DNA from: Mesorhizobium australicum
Lineage (GTDB): Bacteria; Pseudomonadota; Alphaproteobacteria; Rhizobiales; Rhizobiaceae
DNA length: 64,000 bases
Assembly: GCF_900177325.1 (NCBI RefSeq)
Contig: NZ_FXBL01000004.1
Coordinates: 4,588,001-4,652,000, forward strand
Direction of reading: 5' to 3'
This document shows, one piece after another, positions 35,237-44,088 of the stretch. A program made the translations under genes and the position numbers. The notes beneath the pieces were generated by a model. It was given only the letters and a program-made list of their open reading frames with translations, did not search any database and was not told the DNA's origin. The first letter of the stretch is position 1. Each line of letters opens with the position of its first letter.

Positions 35237-36355
35237 GTGGCCGGGCCGCTGACCGGAATCAAGATCGTAGAACTGGCGGGGCAAGGACCCGCGCCGTTCG
35301 CATGCGCCCTCTTCGCGGACTTCGGCGCCGACGTCGTGCTGATCGACCGGCCACCAGCCTCGGGATGGAAACTCGACGTCCCGCGCAAATACGACTTCTA
35401 CATGCGCAACAAGCGCTCCGTTGCCCTCGACCTGAAGTCTGCCAAGGGCATGGCCACGGCCAAGGCGATGATCGCAAAGGCCGACGTGCTGGTCGAAGGC
35501 TACAGGCCCGGCGTCGTCGAGCGGCTGGGTCTCGGCCCCGACGTGTGCCTCGATCTCAACCCGCGCCTCGTCTACGGCCGGATGACCGGTTGGGGCCAGG
35601 ACGGGCCGATGGCGCAGGAAGCCGGACACGACATCAACTATCTCGCCCTTACCGGGGCGCTGCACGCATTGGGTCAGGCGGGATCTCCGCCTCCGCCGCC
35701 GCTCAACCTCGTCGCTGATCTCGGTGGCGGCGGGATGTTCCTTGTTGCCGGCATCCTGATGGCGCTTCACGCCGCCAGGGATGCGGGCAAGGGCCAAGTG
35801 GTCGACTGCGCAATGCTCGACGGCGTCGCGCAGCTGATGTCCGCCTTCCAGGCCTTCCGCCAGCAGGGCACCTGGACCGACAGGCGCCAGGACAATATCG
35901 TCGACGGCGGCGCACCGTACTACGGCACCTATGAGACCAGTGACGGCCACTGGGTTGCAGTGGGCGCGCTCGAGCCGCAGTTCTATGCCGCGCTCGTCTC
36001 CTGCCTGGGCCTCGACCGGGCGCAACTTCCCGATCGCAGCGACCGCCGCAACTGGCCGGCGATGCGGAAGCAGTTCGCTGAGATATTCGCGAGGAAGACG
36101 CGAGCCGAATGGATCGAGGTCATGCGCGGCAAGGACGCGTGCTTCTCGCCCGTCCTGTCGATCGACGAGACATGGAACGAACCTCAGATGGTTGCGCGTC
36201 AGACCTTCGTCGACATGGCGGGCCTGAAATATCCGGCGCCGGCGCCGCGCCTCTCGCTGACGCCGGGCGAACTGCGCCGTCCCGCGCCGGAGCCGGGCGC
36301 CGACACTGAGACCGTGCTCGCGGACTGGGGCATCAAGAACGGGGTTGCCGCGTGA
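35237..36355 (+). CDS. CaiB/BaiF CoA-transferase family, alpha-methylacyl-CoA racemase-like
   Basis: A 372-residue class III CoA-transferase-fold protein. The AGHDINYLALTG segment (about residue 131) is the His-containing signature of alpha-methylacyl-CoA racemases; QVVDCAMLDG (about 187) carries the partner Asp and GALEPQFYAAL (about 240) is also typical of racemases. Epimerisation of a 2-methylacyl-CoA is thus more likely than CoA transfer. GTG 35237 is preferred over GTG 35225 because GGAG sits six bases before it. GTGA overlap couples it to the next acyl-CoA dehydrogenase, which may need one epimer. Confidence 0.85.
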   Translation: MAGPLTGIKIVELAGQGPAPFACALFADFGADVVLIDRPPASGWKLDVPRKYDFYMRNKRSVALDLKSAKGMATAKAMIAKADVLVEGYRPGVVERLGLGPDVCLDLNPRLVYGRMTGWGQDGPMAQEAGHDINYLALTGALHALGQAGSPPPPPLNLVADLGGGGMFLVAGILMALHAARDAGKGQVVDCAMLDGVAQLMSAFQAFRQQGTWTDRRQDNIVDGGAPYYGTYETSDGHWVAVGALEPQFYAALVSCLGLDRAQLPDRSDRRNWPAMRKQFAEIFARKTRAEWIEVMRGKDACFSPVLSIDETWNEPQMVARQTFVDMAGLKYPAPAPRLSLTPGELRRPAPEPGADTETVLADWGIKNGVAA

Positions 36356-37497
36356 TCTTCACCGAGGACCAGTTCGCCTTGAAGGAAGCCGCCGACCGCT
36401 TCGCGCGCGAAGTGCTGCTGCCGGGCTACCAGAAGCGCGAAAACCAGCCCTTCGACCGCGACCTCGCGCGCGAGATGGGGTCGCTCGGCTTCATCGGCAC
36501 GGATCTTCCCGAGGAGCTGGGCGGCCTCGGCCAGACCTCTATCACCACCGGCCTGGTCGCGGAGGCTCTCGCCTATGGCGACTTCAACATGGCCGCGCTG
36601 CCGGTGAACGTCTCGCTCAACGCGGCCGTGCTCTTGCAGCATGCGACGAAGGACATCGCGGAAGAGTGGGTGCCGAAGATGATCGCCGGCGAGAAGCTGA
36701 TGGCGATCTGCCTGACCGAACCGCGCGGCGGGTCGGACGCGGCGCGCATCGAGCTGAGGGCGCGCAAGCGCGGCGGCGACTATGTGCTGACCGGCGAGAA
36801 GACATCGATCACCTTCGCCGACAGCGCCGACATCTTCCTGGTGTTCGCCCGCACCGGCAGCCCTGAAGACGGCGCAAAGGGCGTTTCGGCCTTCTTCATT
36901 CCAGAAGGCACGCCCGGCATCGCGCGGCTGAAGTTCAACGACATTGGCCACCGCGTCGTCGGCCGCGGCTCGCTGTTCTTCGAGGATGTCGTCATACCCG
37001 AGACATACAGGCTGGGCCCGGAAGGAACGGGCTTCACTCAAGTGATGCATGGCTTCGATTATTCCCGGGCGCTGATCGCGCTGGAATGCATCGGCGCAGC
37101 GCGAGCCTCGCTCGACGAGGCCTGGGCCTATTCGAAGGACCGCCAGGCCTTCGGCCGGCCGATCGGCCAGTTCCAGGGGGTGAGCTTCCCGCTGGCCGAG
37201 GGGGAGTCGATCATCGAGGCCGTTCGCCAGCTCGCCTACCATACGCTGCAACTGCGCGAAGCTGGCCTGCCGCACACCGCCGAGGCGGCGATGTGCAAGT
37301 GGATGGGGCCGAAGCACGCGATGGAGGTGATCCACAGCTGCCTGCTGACCATGGGCCACTATGGCTACACCTTCGACCTGCCGCACCAGCAGCGCATGCG
37401 CGACGTGATGGGATTGCAGATCGGCGACGGCACCGCGGGCGTGATGAAGCAGATCATCGCACGCCAGAAAATCGGCCGCGCCGCTGTCCCCTACTGA
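36352..37497 (+). CDS. Acyl-CoA dehydrogenase
   Basis: A 381-residue flavoprotein. It has ICLTEPRGGSDAARIELRAR (about residue 120), FEDVVIPETYRLGPEG and KDRQAFGRPIGQFQGVSF. Near the C-terminus the usual YEGTSE block reads IGDGTAGVMKQIIAR, so an Asp replaces the common catalytic Glu if the motifs align as drawn. The start is GTG 36352, overlapping the racemase stop. The substrate is probably a branched or cyclic acyl-CoA because of the linked racemase. Confidence 0.88.
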   Translation: MIFTEDQFALKEAADRFAREVLLPGYQKRENQPFDRDLAREMGSLGFIGTDLPEELGGLGQTSITTGLVAEALAYGDFNMAALPVNVSLNAAVLLQHATKDIAEEWVPKMIAGEKLMAICLTEPRGGSDAARIELRARKRGGDYVLTGEKTSITFADSADIFLVFARTGSPEDGAKGVSAFFIPEGTPGIARLKFNDIGHRVVGRGSLFFEDVVIPETYRLGPEGTGFTQVMHGFDYSRALIALECIGAARASLDEAWAYSKDRQAFGRPIGQFQGVSFPLAEGESIIEAVRQLAYHTLQLREAGLPHTAEAAMCKWMGPKHAMEVIHSCLLTMGHYGYTFDLPHQQRMRDVMGLQIGDGTAGVMKQIIARQKIGRAAVPY

Positions 37498-37685
37498 AGA
37501 CCGGTTGTTCAACGACTGAACAATGATACGCTAACGAATTTTGTGTTGGCGCATCTATAAAGATACGCTACTGTATGATCAGCTTCCAGACGGTGTTCCG
37601 CACATCGAGACACGTCTAGCCGCGCTTCAGGCAGGCCGGACGGGTGAAGCTGGTGAAGTATCCTTAGTGAAAGGGAGGAAGCACT
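37498..37685 (+). promoter_or_regulatory. Promoter region with dyad and direct repeats before the Liv-type importer
   Basis: A 188-base region upstream of the first binding protein. TTGTTCA (37504-37510) and TGAACAA (37516-37522) form a perfect dyad with a five-base spacer. GATACGCTA occurs twice as a direct repeat (37525-37533 and 37562-37570) within an AT-rich stretch. These look like operator sites for a repressor controlling the importer. AAAGGGAGG precedes the ATG at 37686. Confidence 0.5.
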
Positions 37686-38876
37686 ATGGCATTCGGGAAA
37701 TTCAAGACAGCAGCCCTATCGGGCGTAGCGATGGTCGCAATGGCCTTGCCCGCGCTCGCGGACGTGAACATCCTTTACCTGTCGGACATGTCGGGTCCGA
37801 CCTCTGTGCTGACCGGCGAGTCCAGCCAGCGCGCCATCGAAATGGCGATCGCCGATTTCGGCGGCGAGGTGAACGGCGAGAAGATCGTGCTCTCGGTGGC
37901 CGATCACCTGTCGAAGCCTGACGTCGGCCTTGGCATCGCGCGCGAATGGGTGGACGGCAACAAGGTCGACCTGCTGTTCAGCGTCGACCAGTCTGCCGTG
38001 GCGCTCGCCGTCTCCGACCTCGTGCGCGACAAGAACGTCGCATACCTCCACGGCGCATCCTCGACCGCGCTGACCAACGAGAAATGCGGTCCCAACCAGG
38101 TCCAGATGCTGATGGACAGCTACGGGCTTTCGCGCGCCATCACGATCCCGCTTGTCGAGGCGGGCCGCAAGAAGTGGTACTACATCACGGTCGACTACGC
38201 CTTCGGCCAGGACCTCCAGGCCAAGGGCGAGGATGCGATCAAGGAGGCCGGTGGCGAGTTTGTCGGCGCATCCAAGCATTCGCCACAGACCACCGACTTC
38301 TCCGCCTTCCTGCTGGAGGCGCAGGCCAAGGGTGCCGAGACGATCGGCCTTGCGACCTTCGGTGCATGGCAGGTCGCCATCGCCAAGCAGGCGCAGGAAT
38401 TCGGCCTCAGCATCCCGCTTGCACCGTATTTCCTAGGCGACACGGACATCAAGGCGGCCGGACTGGAGAGCTTCCAGAACGTGCAGAGCGCGATCCAGTT
38501 CTACTGGGATCAGAACGACAAGACCCGCGAGTTCGCCAAGCGCTATCAGGAGCGCTACAGCCGCCCGCCGACCTTCACGAACGCCATGCACTACGAGTTC
38601 ATCACACATTACCTGAATGCGATGAAAGCGGTGGGCAAGAAGGACGCTACCGCGGTCGTCCAGAAGATGCGCGAGACGCCGATCCAGATGATCAACGGCG
38701 ACACAGCCTCGATCCGCGAGGACGGCCGGACGCTGCGGCCGATGTACTCCTACACCACCAAGACCCCAGAGGAGAGCAAGGGGGATTGGGACTTCATGAA
38801 GATCACCGGCAAGATCGAGGCGGACAAGCTCGCTCCGCCGCTGTCGGAGAGCAAGTGCCCGCTGGTGAAGAAATAA
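37686..38876 (+). CDS. Branched-chain-type ABC transporter substrate-binding protein (copy 1)
   Basis: A 396-residue type I periplasmic binding protein (LivJ/amide-type family). Residues 1-25 are a signal peptide (cleavage after PALA). The mature start DVNILYLSDMSGPTSVLTGE is shared with its tandem copy at 38949. The two are about four-fifths identical by eye but differ strongly in the segment after RDKN (AYLHGASSTALTNEK here), near residues 118-135, which is likely to line the ligand cleft. Downstream genes encode one ATPase pair and one permease pair. Confidence 0.92.
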   Translation: MAFGKFKTAALSGVAMVAMALPALADVNILYLSDMSGPTSVLTGESSQRAIEMAIADFGGEVNGEKIVLSVADHLSKPDVGLGIAREWVDGNKVDLLFSVDQSAVALAVSDLVRDKNVAYLHGASSTALTNEKCGPNQVQMLMDSYGLSRAITIPLVEAGRKKWYYITVDYAFGQDLQAKGEDAIKEAGGEFVGASKHSPQTTDFSAFLLEAQAKGAETIGLATFGAWQVAIAKQAQEFGLSIPLAPYFLGDTDIKAAGLESFQNVQSAIQFYWDQNDKTREFAKRYQERYSRPPTFTNAMHYEFITHYLNAMKAVGKKDATAVVQKMRETPIQMINGDTASIREDGRTLRPMYSYTTKTPEESKGDWDFMKITGKIEADKLAPPLSESKCPLVKK

Positions 38877-38888
38877 GCGCAGCACCGA

Positions 38889-38914
38889 CGTCGGGCCGGC
38901 TTGCCGGCCCGACG
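38889..38914 (+). other. Perfect stem-loop between the two binding-protein genes
   Basis: CGTCGGGCCGGC (38889-38900) pairs perfectly with GCCGGCCCGACG (38903-38914), twelve base pairs with two central bases between the arms. No T run follows. It lies 13 bases after the first binding-protein stop and probably stabilises that mRNA segment or partly attenuates transcription into the second copy. Confidence 0.65.
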
Positions 38915-38948
38915 GAGCAGCGGCAATAACCTGTGTTGGAGGAGCACA

Positions 38949-40139
38949 ATGACATTTATCAGACTGAAACTTGCGATGCTGGCGGGGGTCGCGTCACTCG
39001 CGGCCCCGTGGCCGGCATTTGCCGACGTGAACATTCTTTACCTGTCGGACATGTCCGGTCCGACCTCGGTGCTGACCGGAGAATCCAGCCAGCGCGCCAT
39101 CGAGATGGCCATCGATGATTTCGGCGGCGAAGTGAATGGCGAGAAGATCGTGCTCCACGTGGCCGATCACTTGTCCAAGCCCGACGTCGCGCTCGGCATC
39201 GCCCGCGAGTTCGTGGACAAGGGCGACCTGAACCTCCTGTTCAGCGTCGACCATTCTGCGGCCGCGCAGGCGGTGTCCGACCTCGTCCGTGACAAGAACC
39301 TGACCTTCATCGCAAGCGCCGCGGCCATGCCGATGATCAACGAGAAGTGCGGCCCCCGGCAGGTCCAGATGCTGATGGACAGCTACGGCCTGTCCCGCGC
39401 CATCACCGTCCCGCTCGTCGAGGCGGGGTTGAAGAAGTGGTACTACATCACCGTCGACTACGCTTTCGGGCAGGATCTTCAGGCCTTCGGCGAAAGCGCG
39501 CTCGCGGAATCGGGTGGTGAGCTCGTGGGTTCTGCCAAGCATTCGCCGCAGACCACCGACTTCTCAGCCTTCCTGCTCGAAGCCCAGGCGAAGGGCGCGG
39601 ATGCGATCGGCCTCGCCACTTTCGGTGCGTGGCAGATCGCCATCGCCAAGCAGGCGCAGGAGTTCGGGATCACCATACCCCTCGCGCCCTATCTTCTCGG
39701 CGACACCGATATCAAGGCGGCGGGCCTGGAGAGTTTCCAGAACGTCTCCGGCGCGATCCAGTTCTACTGGGACCAGAACGACAAGACCCGCGAGTTCGCC
39801 AAGCGCTTTCAGGAGCGCTACAGCCGGCCCCCGACGTTCACCAACGCGATGGCCTACGAGATGATCACGCATTATCTCAAGGCAGCCGACGAGGCCGGCA
39901 ACGACGACGCGACCGAAATCGTCAAAAAGATGCGCGAGGCGCCGATCCAGATGATCAACGGCGACACCGCGAGCATCCGCGAGGACGGCCGCACCATGCG
40001 GCCGATGTATTCCTTCGTCACCAAGACTCCTCAGGAGAGTAAGGGCGACTGGGACTATCTGAAGATCACCGGCAAGATCGACGCGGACAAGATCGCTCCG
40101 CCTCTTTCGGGCAGCAAATGCCCGTTGGTGAAGAGCTGA
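38949..40139 (+). CDS. Branched-chain-type ABC transporter substrate-binding protein (copy 2)
   Basis: A 396-residue tandem duplicate of 37686-38876 with its own signal peptide (residues 1-25, cleavage after PAFA) and the same mature start. In the variable segment it reads TFIASAAAMPMINEK instead of AYLHGASSTALTNEK, so the ligand is probably related but not identical. The ATG at 38949 has a GGAGGAG site; the frame is open 16 codons upstream but without a start signal. It likely shares the LivGFHM-type membrane complex downstream. Confidence 0.92.
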   Translation: MTFIRLKLAMLAGVASLAAPWPAFADVNILYLSDMSGPTSVLTGESSQRAIEMAIDDFGGEVNGEKIVLHVADHLSKPDVALGIAREFVDKGDLNLLFSVDHSAAAQAVSDLVRDKNLTFIASAAAMPMINEKCGPRQVQMLMDSYGLSRAITVPLVEAGLKKWYYITVDYAFGQDLQAFGESALAESGGELVGSAKHSPQTTDFSAFLLEAQAKGADAIGLATFGAWQIAIAKQAQEFGITIPLAPYLLGDTDIKAAGLESFQNVSGAIQFYWDQNDKTREFAKRFQERYSRPPTFTNAMAYEMITHYLKAADEAGNDDATEIVKKMREAPIQMINGDTASIREDGRTMRPMYSFVTKTPQESKGDWDYLKITGKIDADKIAPPLSGSKCPLVKS

Positions 40140-40147
40140 ACTGAGAC

Positions 40148-40175
40148 CCGGGGAGCGCGTTCGAGCGCTTCCCGG
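40148..40175 (+). other. Stem-loop after the second binding-protein gene
   Basis: CCGGGGAGCGC (40148-40158) pairs with GCGCTTCCCGG (40165-40175), eleven pairs including one G-T, around a six-base loop. It lies in the 95-base gap before the ATPase gene. Like the other hairpins after binding-protein genes in this window it lacks a T run and is probably an mRNA-stability or attenuation element. Confidence 0.55.
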
Positions 40176-40234
40176 ACATCCCGCCGTCCTTACGAACCTG
40201 GACGGCACGAGTTGCGAAGACCGAGGAGGAACGG

Positions 40235-40987
40235 TTGACGGACGCGGTACTCAGGGTTCGAGGCATCACGAAGAGTTTCGGCGCCTTCAAGGCGGTGGAC
40301 GGTGTTGACCTCGACATCGCCGAAGGCGAGATACACGCCCTCATCGGCCCAAATGGCGCGGGCAAGACGACCTGTTTCAACCTGCTGACGGGCAGCCTGC
40401 CGCTGACGTCCGGCGAAATCAGCTTGCGCGGAAACGCGATCTCCGGCCTGCCGATGGACGAGATCGCGCGCCGCGGCATCGTGCGGTCCTATCAGATCTC
40501 TTCGATCTTTCCCGACTTCACTGCGCTGGCCAATGTGCGCTTCGCCCTTCAGCAGAAGCGCGGCACGAATTTCGATTTCTGGCGCTCGGAACGAACCCTC
40601 GAGCAGTTGCACGGACGCGCCATGGACCTGCTCGATCAGCTCGGGCTTGTCGAGTGGGCGAATGTGCGCGCCGGCGATCTTCCCTACGGACGCAAGCGGG
40701 CGCTGGAGATCGCCACCACTCTGGCGCTCGATCCGCAGATCCTCCTTCTCGACGAGCCGACTTCCGGCATGGGACGCGAGGACATCGGCCGCGTCGTGGA
40801 CCTGATCCGCAAGGTGGCGAAGGGACGAACCGTGATCATGGTGGAGCACAACCTCTCGGTCGTCGAAGGGCTTTGCAATCACGTCACCGTGCTTGCGCGC
40901 GGCCGCGTGATCGCCTCCGGCAACTACAGAGAGGTCGCCCGCAACGAAAAGGTCGTCGAGGCCTATCTCGGAGCAGCCCATGCTTGA
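40235..40987 (+). CDS. Branched-chain-type ABC transporter ATP-binding protein (LivG-like)
   Basis: A 250-residue ATPase with Walker A LIGPNGAGKTTCFNLLTG (about residue 33), signature-region LPYGRKRALEIATTLAL (about 151), Walker B ILLLDEPTSGM and HNLSVVEGLCNHVTVLARG. The start is TTG 40235 with a GAGGAGGA site, five bases upstream. It overlaps the LivF-like gene by eight bases. Confidence 0.92.
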   Translation: MTDAVLRVRGITKSFGAFKAVDGVDLDIAEGEIHALIGPNGAGKTTCFNLLTGSLPLTSGEISLRGNAISGLPMDEIARRGIVRSYQISSIFPDFTALANVRFALQQKRGTNFDFWRSERTLEQLHGRAMDLLDQLGLVEWANVRAGDLPYGRKRALEIATTLALDPQILLLDEPTSGMGREDIGRVVDLIRKVAKGRTVIMVEHNLSVVEGLCNHVTVLARGRVIASGNYREVARNEKVVEAYLGAAHA

Positions 40988-41672
40988 GATCCGCAGCCTC
41001 AATGCTTGGTATGGCGAAAGCCACGTGCTGCACGGCGTCGACATGGACATCCCGGCCGGCAAGGTCGTGTCGCTGCTCGGCCGCAACGGCGCCGGCAAGA
41101 CGACCACGATGCGCGCCATCATGGGCCTGATGGGGAAGACGCAGGGCGCGATCAACTACGGTGGCGTCAACCTTTTGAAGCTTCGCCCCGACCAGATCGC
41201 GCGCAAGGGCATCGCCATTTGTCCCGAGGACCGGGGCATCTTCCCATCGCTGACGGTGTCGGAGAACCTTTTCCTGCCGCCGATCGTCGCCCAGGGCGGC
41301 ATGGACATCGAACGCATCTACGCGCTTTTCCCAAACATCAAGGAGCGGGCGTCGAGCCGGGGCACACAGCTGTCCGGAGGCGAGCAACAGATGCTGGCGA
41401 TCGCCCGCATCCTGCGCACCGGCGCCCGCCTGCTGCTGCTCGACGAGCCGACGGAAGGCCTCGCCCCCGTCATCGTGCAGCAGATCGCGCGCACGATCCG
41501 CGAGATCAAGCAGCTCGGTTACACGATCATCCTGGTCGAGCAGAACGCCCACTTCGTCGAGGGGTTGGCCGACATCCACTACCTGATGGAAAACGGGGCG
41601 ATCATCGATCGTCTTGAAGGGGCCGAGTTCGCGACGAACATCGGCCGCGTCGACAAGCTGCTGGCGGTATAG
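40980..41672 (+). CDS. Branched-chain-type ABC transporter ATP-binding protein (LivF-like)
   Basis: A 230-residue ATPase with Walker A LLGRNGAGKTTTMRAIMG (about residue 32), LSGGEQQMLAIARIL (about 130) and LLLLDEPTEGLAP. It forms a heterodimer with the 40235-40987 product and drives the permease pair that follows. Confidence 0.92.
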   Translation: MLEIRSLNAWYGESHVLHGVDMDIPAGKVVSLLGRNGAGKTTTMRAIMGLMGKTQGAINYGGVNLLKLRPDQIARKGIAICPEDRGIFPSLTVSENLFLPPIVAQGGMDIERIYALFPNIKERASSRGTQLSGGEQQMLAIARILRTGARLLLLDEPTEGLAPVIVQQIARTIREIKQLGYTIILVEQNAHFVEGLADIHYLMENGAIIDRLEGAEFATNIGRVDKLLAV

Positions 41673-41688
41673 GGGAGCTCGGTCTGAC

Positions 41689-42558
41689 ATGGACATCAAC
41701 CTGATCCTCACGCAGATGACGCTGGGCCTGGTCAACGGGGTCTTCTACGCGATCCTGTCGCTCGGCCTCGCGATCATCTTCGGCCTGCTCGGCGTCATCA
41801 ACTTCGCGCATGGCGTGTTCTTCATGCTCGGCGCCTTCATCGCCTATGCGCTCGGTCAGTGGCTGGGTATCGGCTACTGGGGAGCGATCGTCATCGCTCC
41901 GCTCATCGTCGGCATGATCGGTCTGGTGGTGGAGGTGACGCTCGTGCGGCATCTCTATCGGCTCGACCACCTCTACGGCCTCCTGCTCACACTTGGCCTG
42001 GCGCTCTTCGTCGAGGGTTTCATCCGCATCACCTTCGGCCCCCAGGGCCTGCCCTACTCCGTACCTCCCAGCCTGCGCGGCGCCGTCAATCTCGGCTACA
42101 TGCTGCTGCCGACCTATCGCGCCTGGGTCGTCGTCGCCGGCATAGTCTTGTGTCTCGCGACCTGGTTCGTGATCGAATGGACGCCCCTCGGCGCCAAGCT
42201 GCGCGCCGCGACCGACAATCCGGCGCTGGTGCAGGCGTTCGGGATCAACGTTCCCGTGATGCTGACGCTGACATACGGAGCCGGCGTCGCGCTGGCGGCC
42301 GTCGGCGGCGTCATGGCGGCGCCGATCCTCTCCGTCGATCCGTCGATGGGCACCAGCATCGTCATCGTCGTCTTCGCGGTCGTGGTGATCGGCGGCATGG
42401 GATCGATCTTCGGCTCCATCGTCACCGGCCTCGGCCTCGGCCTGCTCGAAGGCCTGACGAAGGCGGTGTTCCCGCAAGCGTCGTCGACCGTCATCTTCGT
42501 GGCGATGGTCATCATCCTCGTGCTGCGTCCGCGCGGCCTGTTCGGGAAAACGGCATGA
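41689..42558 (+). CDS. Branched-chain-type ABC transporter permease (LivH-like)
   Basis: A 289-residue inner-membrane permease with the FGLLGVINFAHGVFFMLGA signature (about residue 26) and about eight spans, plus the GGMGSIFGSIVTGLGLGLLE motif near residue 231. The ATG at 41689 follows AGGGGAG. It overlaps the LivM-like gene (ATGA). Confidence 0.92.
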   Translation: MDINLILTQMTLGLVNGVFYAILSLGLAIIFGLLGVINFAHGVFFMLGAFIAYALGQWLGIGYWGAIVIAPLIVGMIGLVVEVTLVRHLYRLDHLYGLLLTLGLALFVEGFIRITFGPQGLPYSVPPSLRGAVNLGYMLLPTYRAWVVVAGIVLCLATWFVIEWTPLGAKLRAATDNPALVQAFGINVPVMLTLTYGAGVALAAVGGVMAAPILSVDPSMGTSIVIVVFAVVVIGGMGSIFGSIVTGLGLGLLEGLTKAVFPQASSTVIFVAMVIILVLRPRGLFGKTA

Positions 42559-43553
42559 CCATCGCGCAGACACCCTCCTTGAAAGGAGTCGTCACCGTGG
42601 ACGACGGCCAATCCAACACCTTCCTGGGCTTCACCCGGGCGCGGGCGATTTTCTTCCTGCTGTTTGCAGGTTTCGTGGCCATCTCGCCGCTGTTCCTCTA
42701 TCCGATCTTCCTGATGAAGGTGTATTGCTTCATCATCTTCGCCTGCGCCTACAATCTGTTGCTCGGCTATACGGGCCTGATGAGCTTCGGCCATGCGGCC
42801 TTCTTCGGCATGGGCGCCTATCTCTGCGGCTATGCCGCGACGCAGTGGGGCCTGCCGTTCGAGCTGTCCGTGCTCACCGGCACCGTCTTCGCCGGCGGGC
42901 TCGGCCTGGTCTTCGGCTGGATCGCGATCCGCCGCACCGGTCTCTATTTCGCAATGATCACGCTGGCGCTCGCGCAGATGGTCTACTTCATCGCCATGCA
43001 GGCGCCCTTCACCGGTGGCGAGAACGGTATCCAGTCGATTCCGCGCGGCACCGTGCTCGGCGTCCTCGACCTGTCGTCGAACACCGCGCTCTACTGGTTC
43101 ATGGCCGCGGTCGTGCTGGCGATGCTGGCCTTCTACAACCGCATCATTCACTCCCCCTTCGGCCAGGTGCTCCGCGCCATCCGTAACAATCCCGAACGCA
43201 CCAAATCGCTCGGCTACAATGTCGACCGGTTCAAGCTGGCCGCGTTCACGATCTCGGCGGCTATGGCGGGCTTCGCCGCCTCGCTCAAGACGGTGGTGTT
43301 CGGCATCGCGACCCTGACAGACGTATCGACTGTCATCTCCACGGAGGTCGTGCTGATCAATCTCGTGGGCGGCATCGGCACGATCTTCGGTCCGGTGGTG
43401 GGCAGCTACATCATCCTGTCGCTGGAGCACTTCCTGTCGCCCTACGGCCCGTGGGTGCTGCTGATCCAGGGCATCGTCTTCACCCTGTTCGTGCTCCTGT
43501 TCCGCCAAGGCGTGGTCGGCGAACTACAAAAGAAGCTGAGGACCCATCTCTAA
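42555..43553 (+). CDS. Branched-chain-type ABC transporter permease (LivM-like)
   Basis: A 332-residue permease. After a hydrophilic N-terminus of about 30 residues it has the LLLGYTGLMSFGHAAFFGMG signature (about residue 68) and GGIGTIFGPVVGSYIILSLE (about residue 274). It ends the operon of two binding proteins, two ATPases and two permeases and is convergent with the MarR gene at 43573. Confidence 0.92.
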   Translation: MTIAQTPSLKGVVTVDDGQSNTFLGFTRARAIFFLLFAGFVAISPLFLYPIFLMKVYCFIIFACAYNLLLGYTGLMSFGHAAFFGMGAYLCGYAATQWGLPFELSVLTGTVFAGGLGLVFGWIAIRRTGLYFAMITLALAQMVYFIAMQAPFTGGENGIQSIPRGTVLGVLDLSSNTALYWFMAAVVLAMLAFYNRIIHSPFGQVLRAIRNNPERTKSLGYNVDRFKLAAFTISAAMAGFAASLKTVVFGIATLTDVSTVISTEVVLINLVGGIGTIFGPVVGSYIILSLEHFLSPYGPWVLLIQGIVFTLFVLLFRQGVVGELQKKLRTHL

Positions 43554-43572
43554 GGGTCCGCCGGCGGCGGGC

Positions 43573-44088
43573 TCACCCGCCATCGCTTGCGGGCCAGCTT
43601 TCGTAGGGTAGGCTTTCGTCATCCGAAGGCATGAGCAGGTTCCGCTTGATCTGGCCGAGCGTGCCGATCGCGGCCACGACGTCCTCGGCCGCGATTCCCG
43701 CCAGAATGCGCTGGTTGAATTCGCGGCTGTTCCTGCGCAGCGTGCGCAGAAGCTCCCGCCCCTTCTGGGTGAGGCAGACCAGCTTGACGCGGCGATCCGA
43801 CGGCGCCGGCCGTCGTTCGGCGAAGCCGGCAGCCTCCAGCCGGTCGATCAATGCTCCCAAAGCAACCTTTCCAACATCGAGTTGGTCGGCGAGATCCGTC
43901 TGCGGCATCCCGTCCTGGCGGGCCAGGAACGCCAGGACCCACCACTGCGATCGGGTGATGCCGGAGGGGGCCAGCCAGCGGTCGAAGATCGTCCGCCGCA
44001 GCCGCGACACGTCGTGGATCAGATAGCCGAACCGCAACTCCTCTTCCGAGCGGAGCGGCGTCCGGATCTGGCGCGGTCGCTTGTTCAC
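43573..44088 (-). CDS. MarR-family transcriptional regulator (copy A)
   Basis: A 171-residue winged-helix regulator. GYLIHDVSRLRR at the start, SQWWVLAFLARQDG, the recognition region QTDLADQLDVGKVALGALID and the wing ERRPAPSDRRVKLV are shared almost entirely with the MarR gene at 51761. The start is GTG 44088, overlapping the crotonase stop (GTGA). MarR proteins in aromatic and alicyclic acid gene clusters usually repress and respond to acyl-CoA or acid ligands. Likely targets are the divergent promoter at 44883 and related sites. Confidence 0.9.
   Translation of the reverse strand: MNKRPRQIRTPLRSEEELRFGYLIHDVSRLRRTIFDRWLAPSGITRSQWWVLAFLARQDGMPQTDLADQLDVGKVALGALIDRLEAAGFAERRPAPSDRRVKLVCLTQKGRELLRTLRRNSREFNQRILAGIAAEDVVAAIGTLGQIKRNLLMPSDDESLPYESWPASDGG

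Noticed and set aside
37504..37522. TTGTTCA-N5-TGAACAA as a terminator of the acyl-CoA dehydrogenase operon.
   Set aside because: The stem is short and AT-rich and no T run follows; an operator dyad is likelier.
43566..43581. GGCGGG-CTCA-CCCGCC hairpin as a bidirectional terminator between the LivM-like and MarR genes.
   Set aside because: Only six base pairs, partly inside the MarR 3' end, with no T run on either strand. Too weak to annotate.
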